Shown one piece after another: positions 29,250-37,759 of a stretch of 64,000 nt of DNA. Each line of letters opens with the position of its first letter. Position 1 is the first letter of the stretch. The DNA comes from Asticcacaulis tiandongensis (GTDB taxonomy: Bacteria > Pseudomonadota > Alphaproteobacteria > Caulobacterales > Caulobacteraceae): the NCBI RefSeq assembly GCF_006475605.1, contig NZ_ML636837.1, positions 265,468-329,467 of the forward strand. Direction: 5' to 3'. A model generated the notes under the pieces. The model saw only the letters and a list, made by a program, of their open reading frames with translations. It did not search any database and had not been told where the DNA came from. A program made the translations under genes and the position numbers.

Positions 29250-30104
29250 TTAAACCGCCTCAAACCCAATCGGTCGGCCATAGAACTTCTCCGCCAGCCC
29301 CGAAGGTTGCACATTCAGGCCCGTCGTCAGAAACCGTCTGAGGCCTGAATGGCCAATATCATATTCAGGGTGCGCCGCCAGATAGCTTACCAAAGCCTCA
29401 GTCACCGATGACGGTTGATGGATCAGCGGCGTGCCCTTGGGCAAGGCCTCACGGAACAGGTCACCAACAATCTCATAGTGGGTACAGCCTAAAATTGCCC
29501 GATCCGGATAACGCCCGATCCGGCTTTTCAAAGCTTCAACATGACCGATAATCCGTTCACGGATGATATATTCGTCTGCCCCATATTCAATCATGCCCGC
29601 CAGTCCCGCGCAGGGTTCGCTGAACACGGCAATGTCCTGACGGCGCTTGTCGATTTCGATCTCATAGACCCGTGACCGCGCCGTGGCCGGCGTGCAGAAA
29701 ATCCCCACCACATCCAGATTGGCGATGCGCGACCCGTCGCCCTTTTCCGGCTCATGCGTCCAGGGCAGGCCGGTCGCCGCCTCAATGGTCGGCACGATAA
29801 TCCCCAGCACATTAACTGGCCGCTGATAGGTGCGGCGAAACTCCGCCAGCCAGGTCGCCTGCAACCGCCTGAGCGCCACGGCAGACGCCGTATTACACGC
29901 CAATACGACCAATGACGCGCCTGCCTCAAACAGGATTTCACAGCCGCGCCGCGTCAGGCTGACGATTTCTTCACCGTCACGCTCGCCATAGGGGGCATAT
30001 TTCTGATCCGCCAGATAGACCATATCGGCGGCAGGCAGACTTTCTGACAGGGTGCGGTGAATGCTTAAGCCTCCAACGCCGGAATCGAAAACCCCAATGG
30101 CCAT
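29250..30104 (-). CDS. murI: Glutamate racemase
   Basis: Produces D-glutamate for peptidoglycan. The two catalytic cysteines are visible: Cys70 in LVVLACNTAS and Cys207 in AILGCTHYE. The N-terminal motif IGVFDSGVGGLSI is diagnostic. At 284 residues the length is normal. It is transcribed away from the peptidase gene at 30244; the gap of 139 bases holds both promoters. The 3' end faces the ahpF end, with REP-like copy A in between. Confidence 0.97.
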   Translation of the reverse strand: MAIGVFDSGVGGLSIHRTLSESLPAADMVYLADQKYAPYGERDGEEIVSLTRRGCEILFEAGASLVVLACNTASAVALRRLQATWLAEFRRTYQRPVNVLGIIVPTIEAATGLPWTHEPEKGDGSRIANLDVVGIFCTPATARSRVYEIEIDKRRQDIAVFSEPCAGLAGMIEYGADEYIIRERIIGHVEALKSRIGRYPDRAILGCTHYEIVGDLFREALPKGTPLIHQPSSVTEALVSYLAAHPEYDIGHSGLRRFLTTGLNVQPSGLAEKFYGRPIGFEAV

Positions 30105-30243
30105 GCCGCGATACCCTGAAATCCATAATGCTGATCCCTATATAGAACAGCAGGACATTTGCCGTCCATGCCCATTGAGACCGCTTGCGGACATTAAGGG
30201 GCTGTGGTTAGCTGAGGCCGAAACAATTTAAGGAGTGGCACTC

Positions 30244-32418
30244 ATGGGTCTGGATCGTCGCACGGTGGTGGGATTAATGGCGTCCGCGAGTCTGATACCC
30301 GGTGCCGCTCTTTCTGCAAATAAGGATATATCCGTGCTGACAGACCCGTGGACAGGCCCCTATGGCGGGGTGCCCCCCTTCGATAAGGCGAAACTCGAAG
30401 ACTTTGAAAAAGCCTTTGAGACCGCCATGGAGGCTCAGCGCGCCGAAATCCGTGCCATCACCGTTGTCCGGTCAATGCCGACCTTTGAAAACACCATTGT
30501 CGCCCTTGAAACCTCAGGCGCGGCTATGGAGCGCGTCGGCGCGATCTATTGGGTATGGATGGGTGGTCTGTCTTCCCCTGAGTTCCAGGACGTCTCGCAA
30601 CGCCTGTCGCCCAAACTCGCCGCCTTTGGCGATGAAATCATGCAGAACGAGGCCCTGTTTCAGCGCATCAAGAGCGTTTACGCACGCCGTGCTGAACTGA
30701 ACCTGACACCTGAACAGGACAGGCTCCTGTGGCTGACCTATGACAATTTCGTCCGCTCCGGTGCCGACCTCTCGCCCGAAGCCAAGGCACGTGTCGCCGA
30801 AATCAACAAGGAACTGTCGGTTCTGTTCAACCAGTTCTCGAACAATCTCCTGCACGACGAAGAGCAGGTGCTCTACGTCACCCGCGCGGAACTTGAGGGC
30901 CTGTCCGAAGGCTTTATCGCCTCCGCCGCCAAGGCCGCTACCGACGCCGGTAAGGACGGGCTTTATGCCATCCAGAACACTCGCTCGGCCATGGAGCCGG
31001 TGACCACCTTTGCCCATGACAGGGCCTTGCGTGAAAAGGTCTGGCGCACCTACGTCAATCGCGGCGACAATGGTGACGCCTATGACAATAACGAGATCAT
31101 CCGTAAAATCCTGAAACTGCGTTTCGAACGTGCCCAACTGCGTGGCTATACGACCCACGCCCACTGGCGGCTTGAAAACGCCATGGCCAAGACCCCTGAA
31201 GCCGCAACGGCCCTGATGGAGTCTGTCTGGCCCGCCGCCGTTGGCCGCGTTAAGGAAGAAGTCGCCGACATGCAGGCCATCGCCGATCAGGAAAATGCGG
31301 GTCTGACCATCGAACCGTGGGACTACCGCTACTACGCCGAAAAGGTACGCAAGGCGCGTTACGATCTCGATGAAAACGAGATCAAGCCTTACCTTCAGTT
31401 GCACAAGCTGGTCGAAGGCATGTTCTGGGCCGCCACGGAAACCTTTGGCTTTACCTTCACTAAGGTTGACACTGTACCCGCCCCCAAAGGCGCGAAATTC
31501 CAGCATGATATCGGCTTTGTCCATAAACCGAGCGATACCGTGCCGGTCTTCCACGAAGACGTCACCGTGCATGAGGTGAGCCGCAACGGTAAGATTGTCG
31601 GTCTGTTCTACTTCGATCCCTATGCCCGCAAAGGCAAGCGTTCCGGCGCCTGGATGAACGCCTATCGCTCGCAATCGAAAGTGACCGGCGAAACCCTGCC
31701 GCTGGTGTCGAACAATTCAAACTTTATCGAAGCCGCCCCGGGTGAACCGATCCTGATTTCATGGGATGACGCCACGACCCTGTTCCATGAATTTGGCCAC
31801 GCCATTCACGGCCTGTCGTCCAACGTCACCTATGCCTCGCTGGCAGGCACCGCCGTGGCGCGCGATTATGTGGAGTTCCCGTCTCAGGTTAATGAGCGCT
31901 GGCTGTCGACCTCTGAGGTCCTAAGCCGCTTCGCCCTGCATCATGAATCCAATGCGCCCCTGCCGCCCGCCCTGCTGGAAAAGATCAACAAGGCCGCTAC
32001 CTTCAATCAGGGGTTTGGCACGGTCGAATATCTGTCCGCCGCCCTGATCGACATGAAGCTGCATCTGGCTGGCGGTGCCGATATCGACCCTGATGCCTTT
32101 GAGCGCGAAACGCTTGAGGCCATTGGCATGCCGAAGGAAATCGTCATGCGCCACCGCACACCGCAGTTCGCGCACGTCTTCTCAAGCGATGGTTATTCCG
32201 CCGGTTATTACAGCTATCTCTGGGCCGACACCCTGTCGGCAGACGCCGCCGAAGCCTTTACTGAGGCCGGTGGCTTCTACGATAAGGCCGTGGCGCAAAA
32301 GCTGTTTGATCATGTCTTAAGCGTGGGCAATACGGTCGATCCGGCTGAGGCTTATAGGGCCTTCCGTGGCCGTGACGCCGACCCCGCAGCCCTGATGCGG
32401 GCCCGCGGCTTTGCCTGA
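30244..32418 (+). CDS. dcp: M3-family peptidyl-dipeptidase / oligopeptidase, probably exported by Tat
   Basis: A zinc metallopeptidase of family M3 that cleaves short peptides. The metal motif HEFGH is at residues 515-519, with the downstream Glu in the helix after it, and the C-terminal YYSYLWADTL region is typical of Dcp/PrlC. The 724 residues match Dcp. The N-terminus MGLDRRTVVGLMASASLIPG with ALSA looks like a twin-arginine signal peptide, so it may act in the periplasm. The ATG at 30244 has AAGGAG eight bases upstream; an in-frame GTG nine bases earlier is less likely. Confidence 0.92.
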   Translation: MGLDRRTVVGLMASASLIPGAALSANKDISVLTDPWTGPYGGVPPFDKAKLEDFEKAFETAMEAQRAEIRAITVVRSMPTFENTIVALETSGAAMERVGAIYWVWMGGLSSPEFQDVSQRLSPKLAAFGDEIMQNEALFQRIKSVYARRAELNLTPEQDRLLWLTYDNFVRSGADLSPEAKARVAEINKELSVLFNQFSNNLLHDEEQVLYVTRAELEGLSEGFIASAAKAATDAGKDGLYAIQNTRSAMEPVTTFAHDRALREKVWRTYVNRGDNGDAYDNNEIIRKILKLRFERAQLRGYTTHAHWRLENAMAKTPEAATALMESVWPAAVGRVKEEVADMQAIADQENAGLTIEPWDYRYYAEKVRKARYDLDENEIKPYLQLHKLVEGMFWAATETFGFTFTKVDTVPAPKGAKFQHDIGFVHKPSDTVPVFHEDVTVHEVSRNGKIVGLFYFDPYARKGKRSGAWMNAYRSQSKVTGETLPLVSNNSNFIEAAPGEPILISWDDATTLFHEFGHAIHGLSSNVTYASLAGTAVARDYVEFPSQVNERWLSTSEVLSRFALHHESNAPLPPALLEKINKAATFNQGFGTVEYLSAALIDMKLHLAGGADIDPDAFERETLEAIGMPKEIVMRHRTPQFAHVFSSDGYSAGYYSYLWADTLSADAAEAFTEAGGFYDKAVAQKLFDHVLSVGNTVDPAEAYRAFRGRDADPAALMRARGFA

Positions 32419-32425
32419 CTTACCA

Positions 32426-32493
32426 CTCCTCCCTGCCTTTGGCGGGGAGGGGGACCGCGACCGCTTGCGGTCGGGGTGGTGGGGTATCTTTCT
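32426..32493. repeat. REP-like double stem-loop element, copy B
   Basis: Same layout as copy A, directly after dcp: CTCCC...GGGGAG hairpin, then GACCGC-TT-GCGGTC, ending GGGGTGGTGGGGTATCTT. The second stem differs in sequence from copy A but keeps pairing. It holds an intact CGGGGAGGGGGACC at 32443-32456. Confidence 0.85.
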
Positions 32494-32517
32494 TTACACA
32501 GGAAGTCCGTTAATCGC

Positions 32518-33069
32518 CTAAGGCCCGGTAACCACCGCCCCGTCACGGGGAAAGTGCCGGTAGTTCTTGCTAAAATCGGTCACACCGGGCAGCAGATTAC
32601 CGATGGTCGACTTATAGCGATAATTGACGTTGGTAATAATCAAACCCTGTCCGATGGCAACATCGCTGGTATCCACATCCGTTACCTCCGCACCCTTGGC
32701 ATAGGCGCTCCAGCCACGGCTCCACAGGACAATTGCCTTGCCGTTCTTGTCTTTCTCGATACTGGTCAGGCGTATATCCAACTGATCACCGGTATCGAAC
32801 GGCTGCATGATGCTGTCGCCGATTTCAAAAATGTCAGTGATATTGGCTTCGGTCAGATTCTGGCTCTGCGCCGTGAGATCACCGATAGCCGCACTGAGGT
32901 GATTGACACGACGACTGACCATCATACCCATGGTCAGTTCCGCCAGCCCCAGATAAAGCAGGATCAGAACCGGCGCGATCAGCGCAAATTCCACCGCCGT
33001 AGCCCCACGGGCTTCACCGCTAAACGATTTCAGGTGCAAGGCGCGCGACAGGACACTCAGACTTATCAT
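32518..33069 (-). CDS. TadE-like pilus assembly protein
   Basis: A 183-residue pseudopilin-like protein of the Tad/Flp system. The N-terminal motif GATAVEFALIAPVLILLYLG (about 20-39) is the prepilin-type hydrophobic segment of TadE, including the Glu after the cleavage region. The rest is a periplasmic domain. It overlaps the stop of the upstream paralogue by four bases (ATGA), so the two are translationally coupled. No other tad genes are visible here, so these two act with a system encoded elsewhere. Confidence 0.88.
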   Translation of the reverse strand: MISLSVLSRALHLKSFSGEARGATAVEFALIAPVLILLYLGLAELTMGMMVSRRVNHLSAAIGDLTAQSQNLTEANITDIFEIGDSIMQPFDTGDQLDIRLTSIEKDKNGKAIVLWSRGWSAYAKGAEVTDVDTSDVAIGQGLIITNVNYRYKSTIGNLLPGVTDFSKNYRHFPRDGAVVTGP

Positions 33070-33605
33070 CGCTCGAAAGGCTCATTTCTGAATATGGCGG
33101 TCGTCGAAAGCGCTACCTGCCCGCTCTCCAGTGAAGACATCCCGCCCTTAAGAAAGGGCGTCAGCAGATCCCAGGTATAATAGGCGCGCACAAGCTGAAT
33201 GGCGCCGCCATTACCGACCTGATAGGCCATGGGGTCCTGCAACTTTCCGTCAACAATCAGCGCCGGCGGGGACGCCGCAGAGGCAAAACTGTCAAAGGTG
33301 CGTACATCGACATGCAGATTATCCATGCACGATCCACTAAGCCAGTCCATGCTGCCACAGATATCCTCACGGAAGGTCTGCGCAGAGGTAATGCCCGCCA
33401 TATTGTCGGTACGGATTTTGCGCGCACTGGTCTCAACCGCGTTCTCAAGCGATACCGACACCAGCACCACCAGCGCCAGCTCAAGACAGGCCAGAATCAT
33501 AAGGATCAGCGGCCCGGCAATGAGGGCGAACTCCACGGCGGTCGCGCCCTTGCGGTCACGGCCATAGCCCCTGATATGTGTGTTGCGCCTTATAAGCCTG
33601 ATCAC
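33066..33605 (-). CDS. TadE/TadF-like pilus assembly protein
   Basis: The 179-residue upstream partner of the previous gene. It has the motif DRKGATAVEFALIAGPLILM (about 17-36), followed by a hydrophobic stretch ending near residue 55 and a periplasmic domain with three or four Cys. The start is GTG with GGGGA upstream. TadE and TadF are minor pseudopilins needed for Flp pilus assembly and adherence; which of the two this is cannot be decided from motifs alone. Confidence 0.87.
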   Translation of the reverse strand: MIRLIRRNTHIRGYGRDRKGATAVEFALIAGPLILMILACLELALVVLVSVSLENAVETSARKIRTDNMAGITSAQTFREDICGSMDWLSGSCMDNLHVDVRTFDSFASAASPPALIVDGKLQDPMAYQVGNGGAIQLVRAYYTWDLLTPFLKGGMSSLESGQVALSTTAIFRNEPFER

Positions 33606-33677
33606 CTGATTGTCCCCATTGTCAGGACGACTCTACAGGCTTGAGGTCAACAGTCCGTTAAACCGGCTAAAATAGCT

Positions 33678-33740
33678 TCTCCCTCCTGCTTTGCGGGAGG
33701 GTGGCACTTTGTGAAGCAAAGTGACGGGAGGGTATAACCT
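33678..33740. repeat. REP-like element, copy C (variant)
   Basis: CTCCCTCCTGC-TTT-GCGGGAG forms the first hairpin and CACTTTG-TGAAG-CAAAGTG the second, ending GGGAGGGTATAACCT. It lies in the gap between the TadE-like gene and rarD. It lacks the CGGGGAGGGGGACC segment of copies A and B. Confidence 0.75.
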
Positions 33741-33782
33741 AAGAAGACAAAATATGCCGCCCCCTCGGGTTATGCCTCATCG

Positions 33783-34697
33783 CTAAATCCTTAAGGCCCT
33801 GAAACGCCGCCAGGCGCCAAAGGCAAACACCAGAGCACCAACCCATATAAAGACAAAGGACACGCCCCTCAGCACACTGAACGGTTCCCCCAGAGCCAGA
33901 CCGATACAAAAGGCAATCGTCGGCGCGAGAAACTGAATGAATCCCATGGTCGATAAGGGCAAACGCCGCGCCACATAGGCAAACAGAAACAGCGGCAATA
34001 CCGTCACCGGCCCGGTCAGGACAAACCAGAACATATGTATGGGCGATCCGAAGAAATGCCCCTGCCCCGTGCCTTCAAACCACAAAAGAAAAGCCACCGA
34101 CGGCACTGCCAGAAACAGACATTCGACAAACAGTCCCGAAAGCGCCGACACTTCAAGCTGCTTGCGGATAATGCCATAGGCCGCAAAGGTCAGGGCCAGA
34201 GTCAGGGAAATATAGGGAATATGCCCGAGCGCAAATGCCTGAATGGCCACACCGATCACCGCCAGACCGATCGCCGTCTTGCCAAAATTATCCAGCCGCT
34301 CGCGAAACAAAACCGCCCCCGCCGCCATGTTCAAAAGCGGATTCAGATAATAGCCCAGCGCGGATTCGATCATATGCTTGTTGGTCACCGCCCAGACAAA
34401 CACCCCCCAGTTTAGCGCAATCAGCAGCGCCGAGCCGCACAGGGTCAGGGCCACCTTTGGCTGGCTCAAAATCCTGAGCACATCCGGAATCTGATGCGTC
34501 ATCCACACCAAAAGCCCCGAACACAAAAGCGCCCACACAGAACGGTGCGCCATGATCTCAAGCGGCCCGGCCCCGTAATGATCAAGCGGCAGATAGGTCA
34601 GGGGGGCAAACCCCCAGAACGCATAACACAATATGGCCAGCAGAACCGGCGATGAAACCGGCGCGGATGCCGGAGCGGATAAGAGAGGCTGTGACAT
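33783..34697 (-). CDS. rarD: RarD-type EamA-family permease
   Basis: A drug/metabolite superfamily membrane protein with about ten hydrophobic segments, 304 residues from the ATG at 34697. The segment CYAFWGFAPLTYLPLDHYGAGPLE and the following HRSVWALL are characteristic of RarD. The transported substrate is unknown in the family. A TTG at 34721 would add eight residues, but MSQPLL is the more natural start. The upstream gap contains the asd terminator. Confidence 0.88.
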   Translation of the reverse strand: MSQPLLSAPASAPVSSPVLLAILCYAFWGFAPLTYLPLDHYGAGPLEIMAHRSVWALLCSGLLVWMTHQIPDVLRILSQPKVALTLCGSALLIALNWGVFVWAVTNKHMIESALGYYLNPLLNMAAGAVLFRERLDNFGKTAIGLAVIGVAIQAFALGHIPYISLTLALTFAAYGIIRKQLEVSALSGLFVECLFLAVPSVAFLLWFEGTGQGHFFGSPIHMFWFVLTGPVTVLPLFLFAYVARRLPLSTMGFIQFLAPTIAFCIGLALGEPFSVLRGVSFVFIWVGALVFAFGAWRRFRALRI

Positions 34698-34718
34698 GGC
34701 ACTAAACCAGAAAAGAAA

Positions 34719-34756
34719 CAAAAAAAGCCGGTGAAACCTTCAGGTTCCACCGGCTT
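34719..34756 (-). terminator. Intrinsic terminator of asd
   Basis: On the minus strand a 15-bp stem (AAGCCGGTGGAACCT with one mismatch to its partner) and a two-base loop are followed by a run of T. It lies 26 bases after the asd stop. Confidence 0.92.
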
Positions 34757-34781
34757 AATCCGTTCACATTGTGAATGGGAT

Positions 34782-35810
34782 CTAGGCGTTTTCCGGTGTC
34801 AAAACGCCACGTTCGTCAAGGAGCTGTGCAATTTGCACGGCATTGAGCGCCGCGCCTTTGCGCAGGTTGTCCGACACGCACCAGAACGCCAGACCGTTCG
34901 GTACGGACGGGTCGTTACGAATACGCGACACAAAGGTGGTGAATTCACCGACACATTCCTTAGGCGTGACGTAACCGCCGTTTTCGCGCTTATCGATCAC
35001 CGTAATACCCGGTGCATCCCGCAGAAGCTCACGCGCCACATTTTCATCAAGCGCCGTTTCGAATTCGACATTGAGCGATTCCGAGTGACCAACAAACACC
35101 GGCACGCGCACGCAGGTGGCAAAGACTTCGATCGATTCATCGAGAATCTTCTTCGTCTCGACCTTCATCTTCCACTCTTCCTTGGTCTGACCATCTTCCA
35201 TGAAGACGTCGATGTGCGGAATGACGTTGAAGGCAATGTCCTTGGTGAACTTCGAAGCCGGCACGTCCTTATTGACGAACACGCCCTTGGTTTGCTCCCA
35301 AAGCTCATCCATACCGGCCTTACCGGCACCGGCCGTCGCCTGATAGGTCGACACCACCACGCGCTTGATGCGCGCCGCGTCATGCAGCGGCTTAAGGGCG
35401 ACAACCATCTGAATGGTCGAGCAGTTCGGATTGGCAATGATGTTCTTCTTGCGCGCTTCCCAGACCGCTTCCGGGTTCACTTCCGGCACGATCAGAGGCA
35501 CGTCAGGGTCCATACGCCAGGCCGAAGAATTGTCGATCACGATGGGACCAAGTGCGCCGATCTTTTCCGACCAGGCCTTGGACACGTCACCACCGGCGCT
35601 CATCAGAACAATATCGACCTTCGAAAAGTCGAACTGCTCGATGTCTTCACATTTCAGGGTACGCTCACCGTAAGAGACTTCAACGCCCAGCGATTTGCGC
35701 GACGCGATAGCATAAATCTCCTTAATCGGGAAATTGAGCTCTTCAAGCGTTGCCAGCATCTCACGGCCTACGGCGCCGGTGGCGCCTACAACGGCGACAC
35801 GATAAGTCAT
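34782..35810 (-). CDS. asd: Aspartate-semialdehyde dehydrogenase
   Basis: Reduces aspartyl phosphate to aspartate semialdehyde, the branch point to lysine/diaminopimelate, threonine and methionine. The NADP-binding VVGATGAVGREML is at residues 7-19, and the catalytic Cys130 lies in NPNCSTIQM. The 342 residues are normal. The ATG at 35810 is preceded by GGAG and gives the usual N-terminus; the frame stays open upstream to 35864 without support. dapB of the same pathway lies at 45 kb. Confidence 0.96.
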   Translation of the reverse strand: MTYRVAVVGATGAVGREMLATLEELNFPIKEIYAIASRKSLGVEVSYGERTLKCEDIEQFDFSKVDIVLMSAGGDVSKAWSEKIGALGPIVIDNSSAWRMDPDVPLIVPEVNPEAVWEARKKNIIANPNCSTIQMVVALKPLHDAARIKRVVVSTYQATAGAGKAGMDELWEQTKGVFVNKDVPASKFTKDIAFNVIPHIDVFMEDGQTKEEWKMKVETKKILDESIEVFATCVRVPVFVGHSESLNVEFETALDENVARELLRDAPGITVIDKRENGGYVTPKECVGEFTTFVSRIRNDPSVPNGLAFWCVSDNLRKGAALNAVQIAQLLDERGVLTPENA

Positions 35811-35878
35811 CGGAAAACTCCATGATAAAAGGTTCGGCAAAGGATCGAACTGATCCATCACCACAATGCAGCGGCCAT

Positions 35879-35912
35879 AAACAAAAGGGCACGGGCTGCA
35901 ACGGCCCGTGCC
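35879..35912 (-). terminator. Intrinsic terminator after response regulator
   Basis: GGCACGGGC (35888-35896) pairs perfectly with GCCCGTGCC (35904-35912) around a seven-base loop. On the minus strand it is followed by CTTTTGTTT. It lies 30 bases after the stop of the receiver-domain gene. Confidence 0.8.
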
Positions 35913-35941
35913 ATATCAGATAAAGCCTGTGAAGAAAACGG

Positions 35942-36316
35942 CTATTTTAGCGATAATACGCCCTGCAAGGCCCCAAGCAGGGCTTCGGGCGTGAAGGGCT
36001 TGCACAGATGGCCGTCACCACCGACCGCCTCGAACTGCGCCAGACGATTGTCGTCAGCATGTCCGGTCAGAAACAGGATAGGGGTGTGATGCAGATGGAA
36101 ACCATATTCAATCTGGCGAATTTCCCGTGTCGCCTCAAGGCCGGACATGACCGGCATTTCCATGTCCATAAGAATGGCGTCATATTCCGACAACTCGTAG
36201 GCCTCAACCGCTTCACGTCCATTGGACGCATAGTCAACTTCTGCCCCGCCCGATAACAACATAGACCCGATAAGCCCCTGCATGGCCCCGTTGTCCTCTA
36301 CGCACAACAACTTCAC
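35942..36316 (-). CDS. Single-domain response regulator (CheY-like receiver)
   Basis: A 124-residue stand-alone receiver. The acidic pocket is ED at residues 7-8, the phospho-acceptor is Asp51 in LMDMEMPVMSG, the switch Thr is in FLTGHAD and the Lys is 106 in CKPFTP. The sequence resembles receivers of hybrid kinases and phosphorelays (DMEMPVMDG type) more than chemotaxis CheY. The start is GTG with GGGAGG nine bases upstream. No kinase is adjacent, so the partner is encoded elsewhere. Confidence 0.9.
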   Translation of the reverse strand: MKLLCVEDNGAMQGLIGSMLLSGGAEVDYASNGREAVEAYELSEYDAILMDMEMPVMSGLEATREIRQIEYGFHLHHTPILFLTGHADDNRLAQFEAVGGDGHLCKPFTPEALLGALQGVLSLK

Positions 36317-36488
36317 TGGTTTAGCGCCTCCCGCGCCGACTCAACCGCCCAAGCTCACGATTTGTATCGCCTTGTTGCAAGGCTACACTATATAAAAAAG
36401 CTGTAAAGATAATTTCGCACACTTCCGCGCCCCTTCACGCAAAACCGCTCCCCCTCATACTTCCCTGCCTTTGACGACTCCCCCTTAA

Positions 36489-36512
36489 CTCCTCCCTGCC
36501 TTTGGCGGGGAG
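36489..36512. repeat. REP-like element, copy D, left part (split by IS)
   Basis: CTCCTCCCTGCC...GGGGAG matches the first hairpin of copies A and B and stops exactly at AG, where the IS110-family element begins. The rest of the element continues after the insertion at 37656. A further degenerate partial copy (TTCCCTGCCTTTGACG) lies just to the left. Confidence 0.85.
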
Positions 36513-36524
36513 CAACCATGTGGA

Positions 36525-37472
36525 TTAGGCGTATTTGATCCAGGGTGTTTTTCGTTTGAGCACGATGTTGGCGGCTTCGATAAGCTTTCGCATGATAGCG
36601 ACGATGACGACTTTTTTGGGCTTGCCGCCGTCGAGCAAGCGTTGCGCGAAGGCTTTGAAGCCTGAGTTCATGCGTTTGGCAGAGAGGGCAGCAAGATAAA
36701 CGAAGGTTCTGGGCCTTGAGCGCCCGCCGGTGATGAAGCGCTTGCCGTGAAACTGGCCGGAATCACGGTCGAATGGCGCAACCCCAAGCAGGGCCGCGGG
36801 CTTTCCAGGTGCCATGCGGCCCAGTTCCGGCATGCGGATAACCAGGCTCATGGCCGTGATATCGCCCACACCGGGCAGGCTTTTCAGGAGTTGAAACCGC
36901 GCCTTGAGGTCAGGATGTGCGCGGATCGCTTCGAGGATCAGCTGACGAAGCCGGACTTTCTGAGCCTCCAGATAGAGAATGCGCTCGCTGTCCATGGCCT
37001 TTATGACCTCAAGCCGATGGTGCTCACACAGGGTTCTGACCTGCGCCAGAAGCTGGCTGGTTTGCTCGTAGGCCGTCATAAGTTCCGCCAGATCAACCAG
37101 ATACGGGTCAAACCGGGCGACAACGCCTTCATAAGCAGCCGTCGCTTTGGCGATAAGATGCGCATCGGCCTTGTCCGACTTCAGGCGGATACGGCGATAA
37201 CGCGCGAACGCCCTGACCTCCAGCGGCTGAAGCACGATGGCTTCGAAGCCGGACGCTTCCAGCGCTTCGCGTACATCGCGCTCGTACTGGCCCGAAGCCT
37301 CCATCCCGACCCGATGGACGCCCTGATCGCGCAGCCAGACGACCATCTGCGCCAGACCTTCCGGCGTATGGTGGAACCGCTGATGATGGCTAGCTTCGCA
37401 CACATCAACATCCAACCATAACTTGCCGATATCGACACCGGCCACGCCTGTGATAGACTGTACCTGTTCCAT
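36525..37472 (-). CDS. IS110-family (DEDD) transposase/recombinase
   Basis: A 315-residue recombinase. The N-terminal RuvC-like DEDD domain shows Asp in GVDIGK (about residue 13), Glu in GMEASG, and the paired Asp in KSDKADAHLIA. The C-terminal Tnp domain begins near LKSLPGVGDITAMSL. It contains GVAPFDRDSGQFHGKR followed by ITGGRSRPRTFVYLAAL, where the Ser is the candidate nucleophile. The ATG at 37472 has AAGG upstream and gives the family N-terminus MEQVQSITGVAGVDIG; the frame stays open to 37562, but that region overlaps the putative bridge RNA. The gene appears intact, so the element may be active. Confidence 0.93.
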   Translation of the reverse strand: MEQVQSITGVAGVDIGKLWLDVDVCEASHHQRFHHTPEGLAQMVVWLRDQGVHRVGMEASGQYERDVREALEASGFEAIVLQPLEVRAFARYRRIRLKSDKADAHLIAKATAAYEGVVARFDPYLVDLAELMTAYEQTSQLLAQVRTLCEHHRLEVIKAMDSERILYLEAQKVRLRQLILEAIRAHPDLKARFQLLKSLPGVGDITAMSLVIRMPELGRMAPGKPAALLGVAPFDRDSGQFHGKRFITGGRSRPRTFVYLAALSAKRMNSGFKAFAQRLLDGGKPKKVVIVAIMRKLIEAANIVLKRKTPWIKYA

Positions 37473-37474
37473 GA

Positions 37475-37625
37475 TCTCAACCTTGTGTCTTCGGGCCTTA
37501 ACGCCCATGCAACCATCCGAGGCAGGAACCCAATGGTGGTCAAGCTCCCCGACAGCCCTCAAAGGCTAAGGGGGTAACGACCCTTCCAATGGACGGGATC
37601 AGCGATGGTCAGATCTCTGATCCCA
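37475..37625 (-). ncRNA. Putative bridge RNA of the IS110-family element
   Basis: The non-coding end upstream of the transposase folds, in sense orientation, into three parts. First, GGGATCAG/CTGATCCC forms a 5' stem-loop (37595-37624). Second, an internal loop closed by GGTC/GACC and AGCC/GGCT holds CCCCCT (37569-37574) and CGGGGAG (37545-37551). Third, a loop around GGGC/GCCC holds ATGGTTGC (37509-37516) and ACAAG (37482-37486). The first two match the left and right sides of the interrupted target, and the last two match the element's own ends, in the order known for IS621 bridge RNA. Boundaries are estimates. Confidence 0.65.
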
Positions 37626-37655
37626 ACCCATCTTCTCACATATTCTACAAACAAG

Positions 37656-37697
37656 GGGGACCGCTTTGCGTAAGCAAAGGGGTGGTGGGGTATCTGG
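37656..37697. repeat. REP-like element, copy D, right part
   Basis: GGGGACC, then the CTTTGC-GTAA-GCAAAG hairpin and GGGGTGGTGGGGTATCT. Joined to 36489-36512 it restores a copy nearly identical to copy A. Confidence 0.85.
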
Positions 37698-37759
37698 TTT
37701 ACTTACGTACGTTACCCAAAAACCGTTGCATACTTTTCCTGACACGCTCTAATGCCCCG

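Larger units (their letters stand above)
36513..37655 (-). mobile_element. IS110-family insertion sequence
   Basis: A 1143-bp element inserted in REP-like copy D. Aligning the flanks with intact copies A and B gives the ends: the left flank finishes CGGGGAG and the right flank resumes AGGGGGACC, with the dinucleotide AG (CT on the element's sense strand) at both edges. No terminal inverted repeats are visible, as usual for IS110. It contains one transposase gene on the minus strand, with about 180 bases of non-coding sequence upstream of the gene and only 12 bases downstream. It lies between genes and interrupts no coding sequence. Confidence 0.9.

Noticed and set aside
30514-31674. Long minus-strand open frame of 386 codons opposite the M3 peptidase gene
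   Set aside because: It is antisense to a gene with clear motifs and full family length, and its translation shows no known domain. Such frames arise from the codon bias of GC-rich genes.
34731-35825. Plus-strand open frame of 364 codons opposite asd
   Set aside because: It runs through the asd terminator hairpin and mirrors asd codons; no motif and no ribosome binding site.
36511-37655. Terminal inverted repeats of the insertion sequence
   Set aside because: Comparison of the two ends shows no inverted match; IS110-family elements normally lack them.
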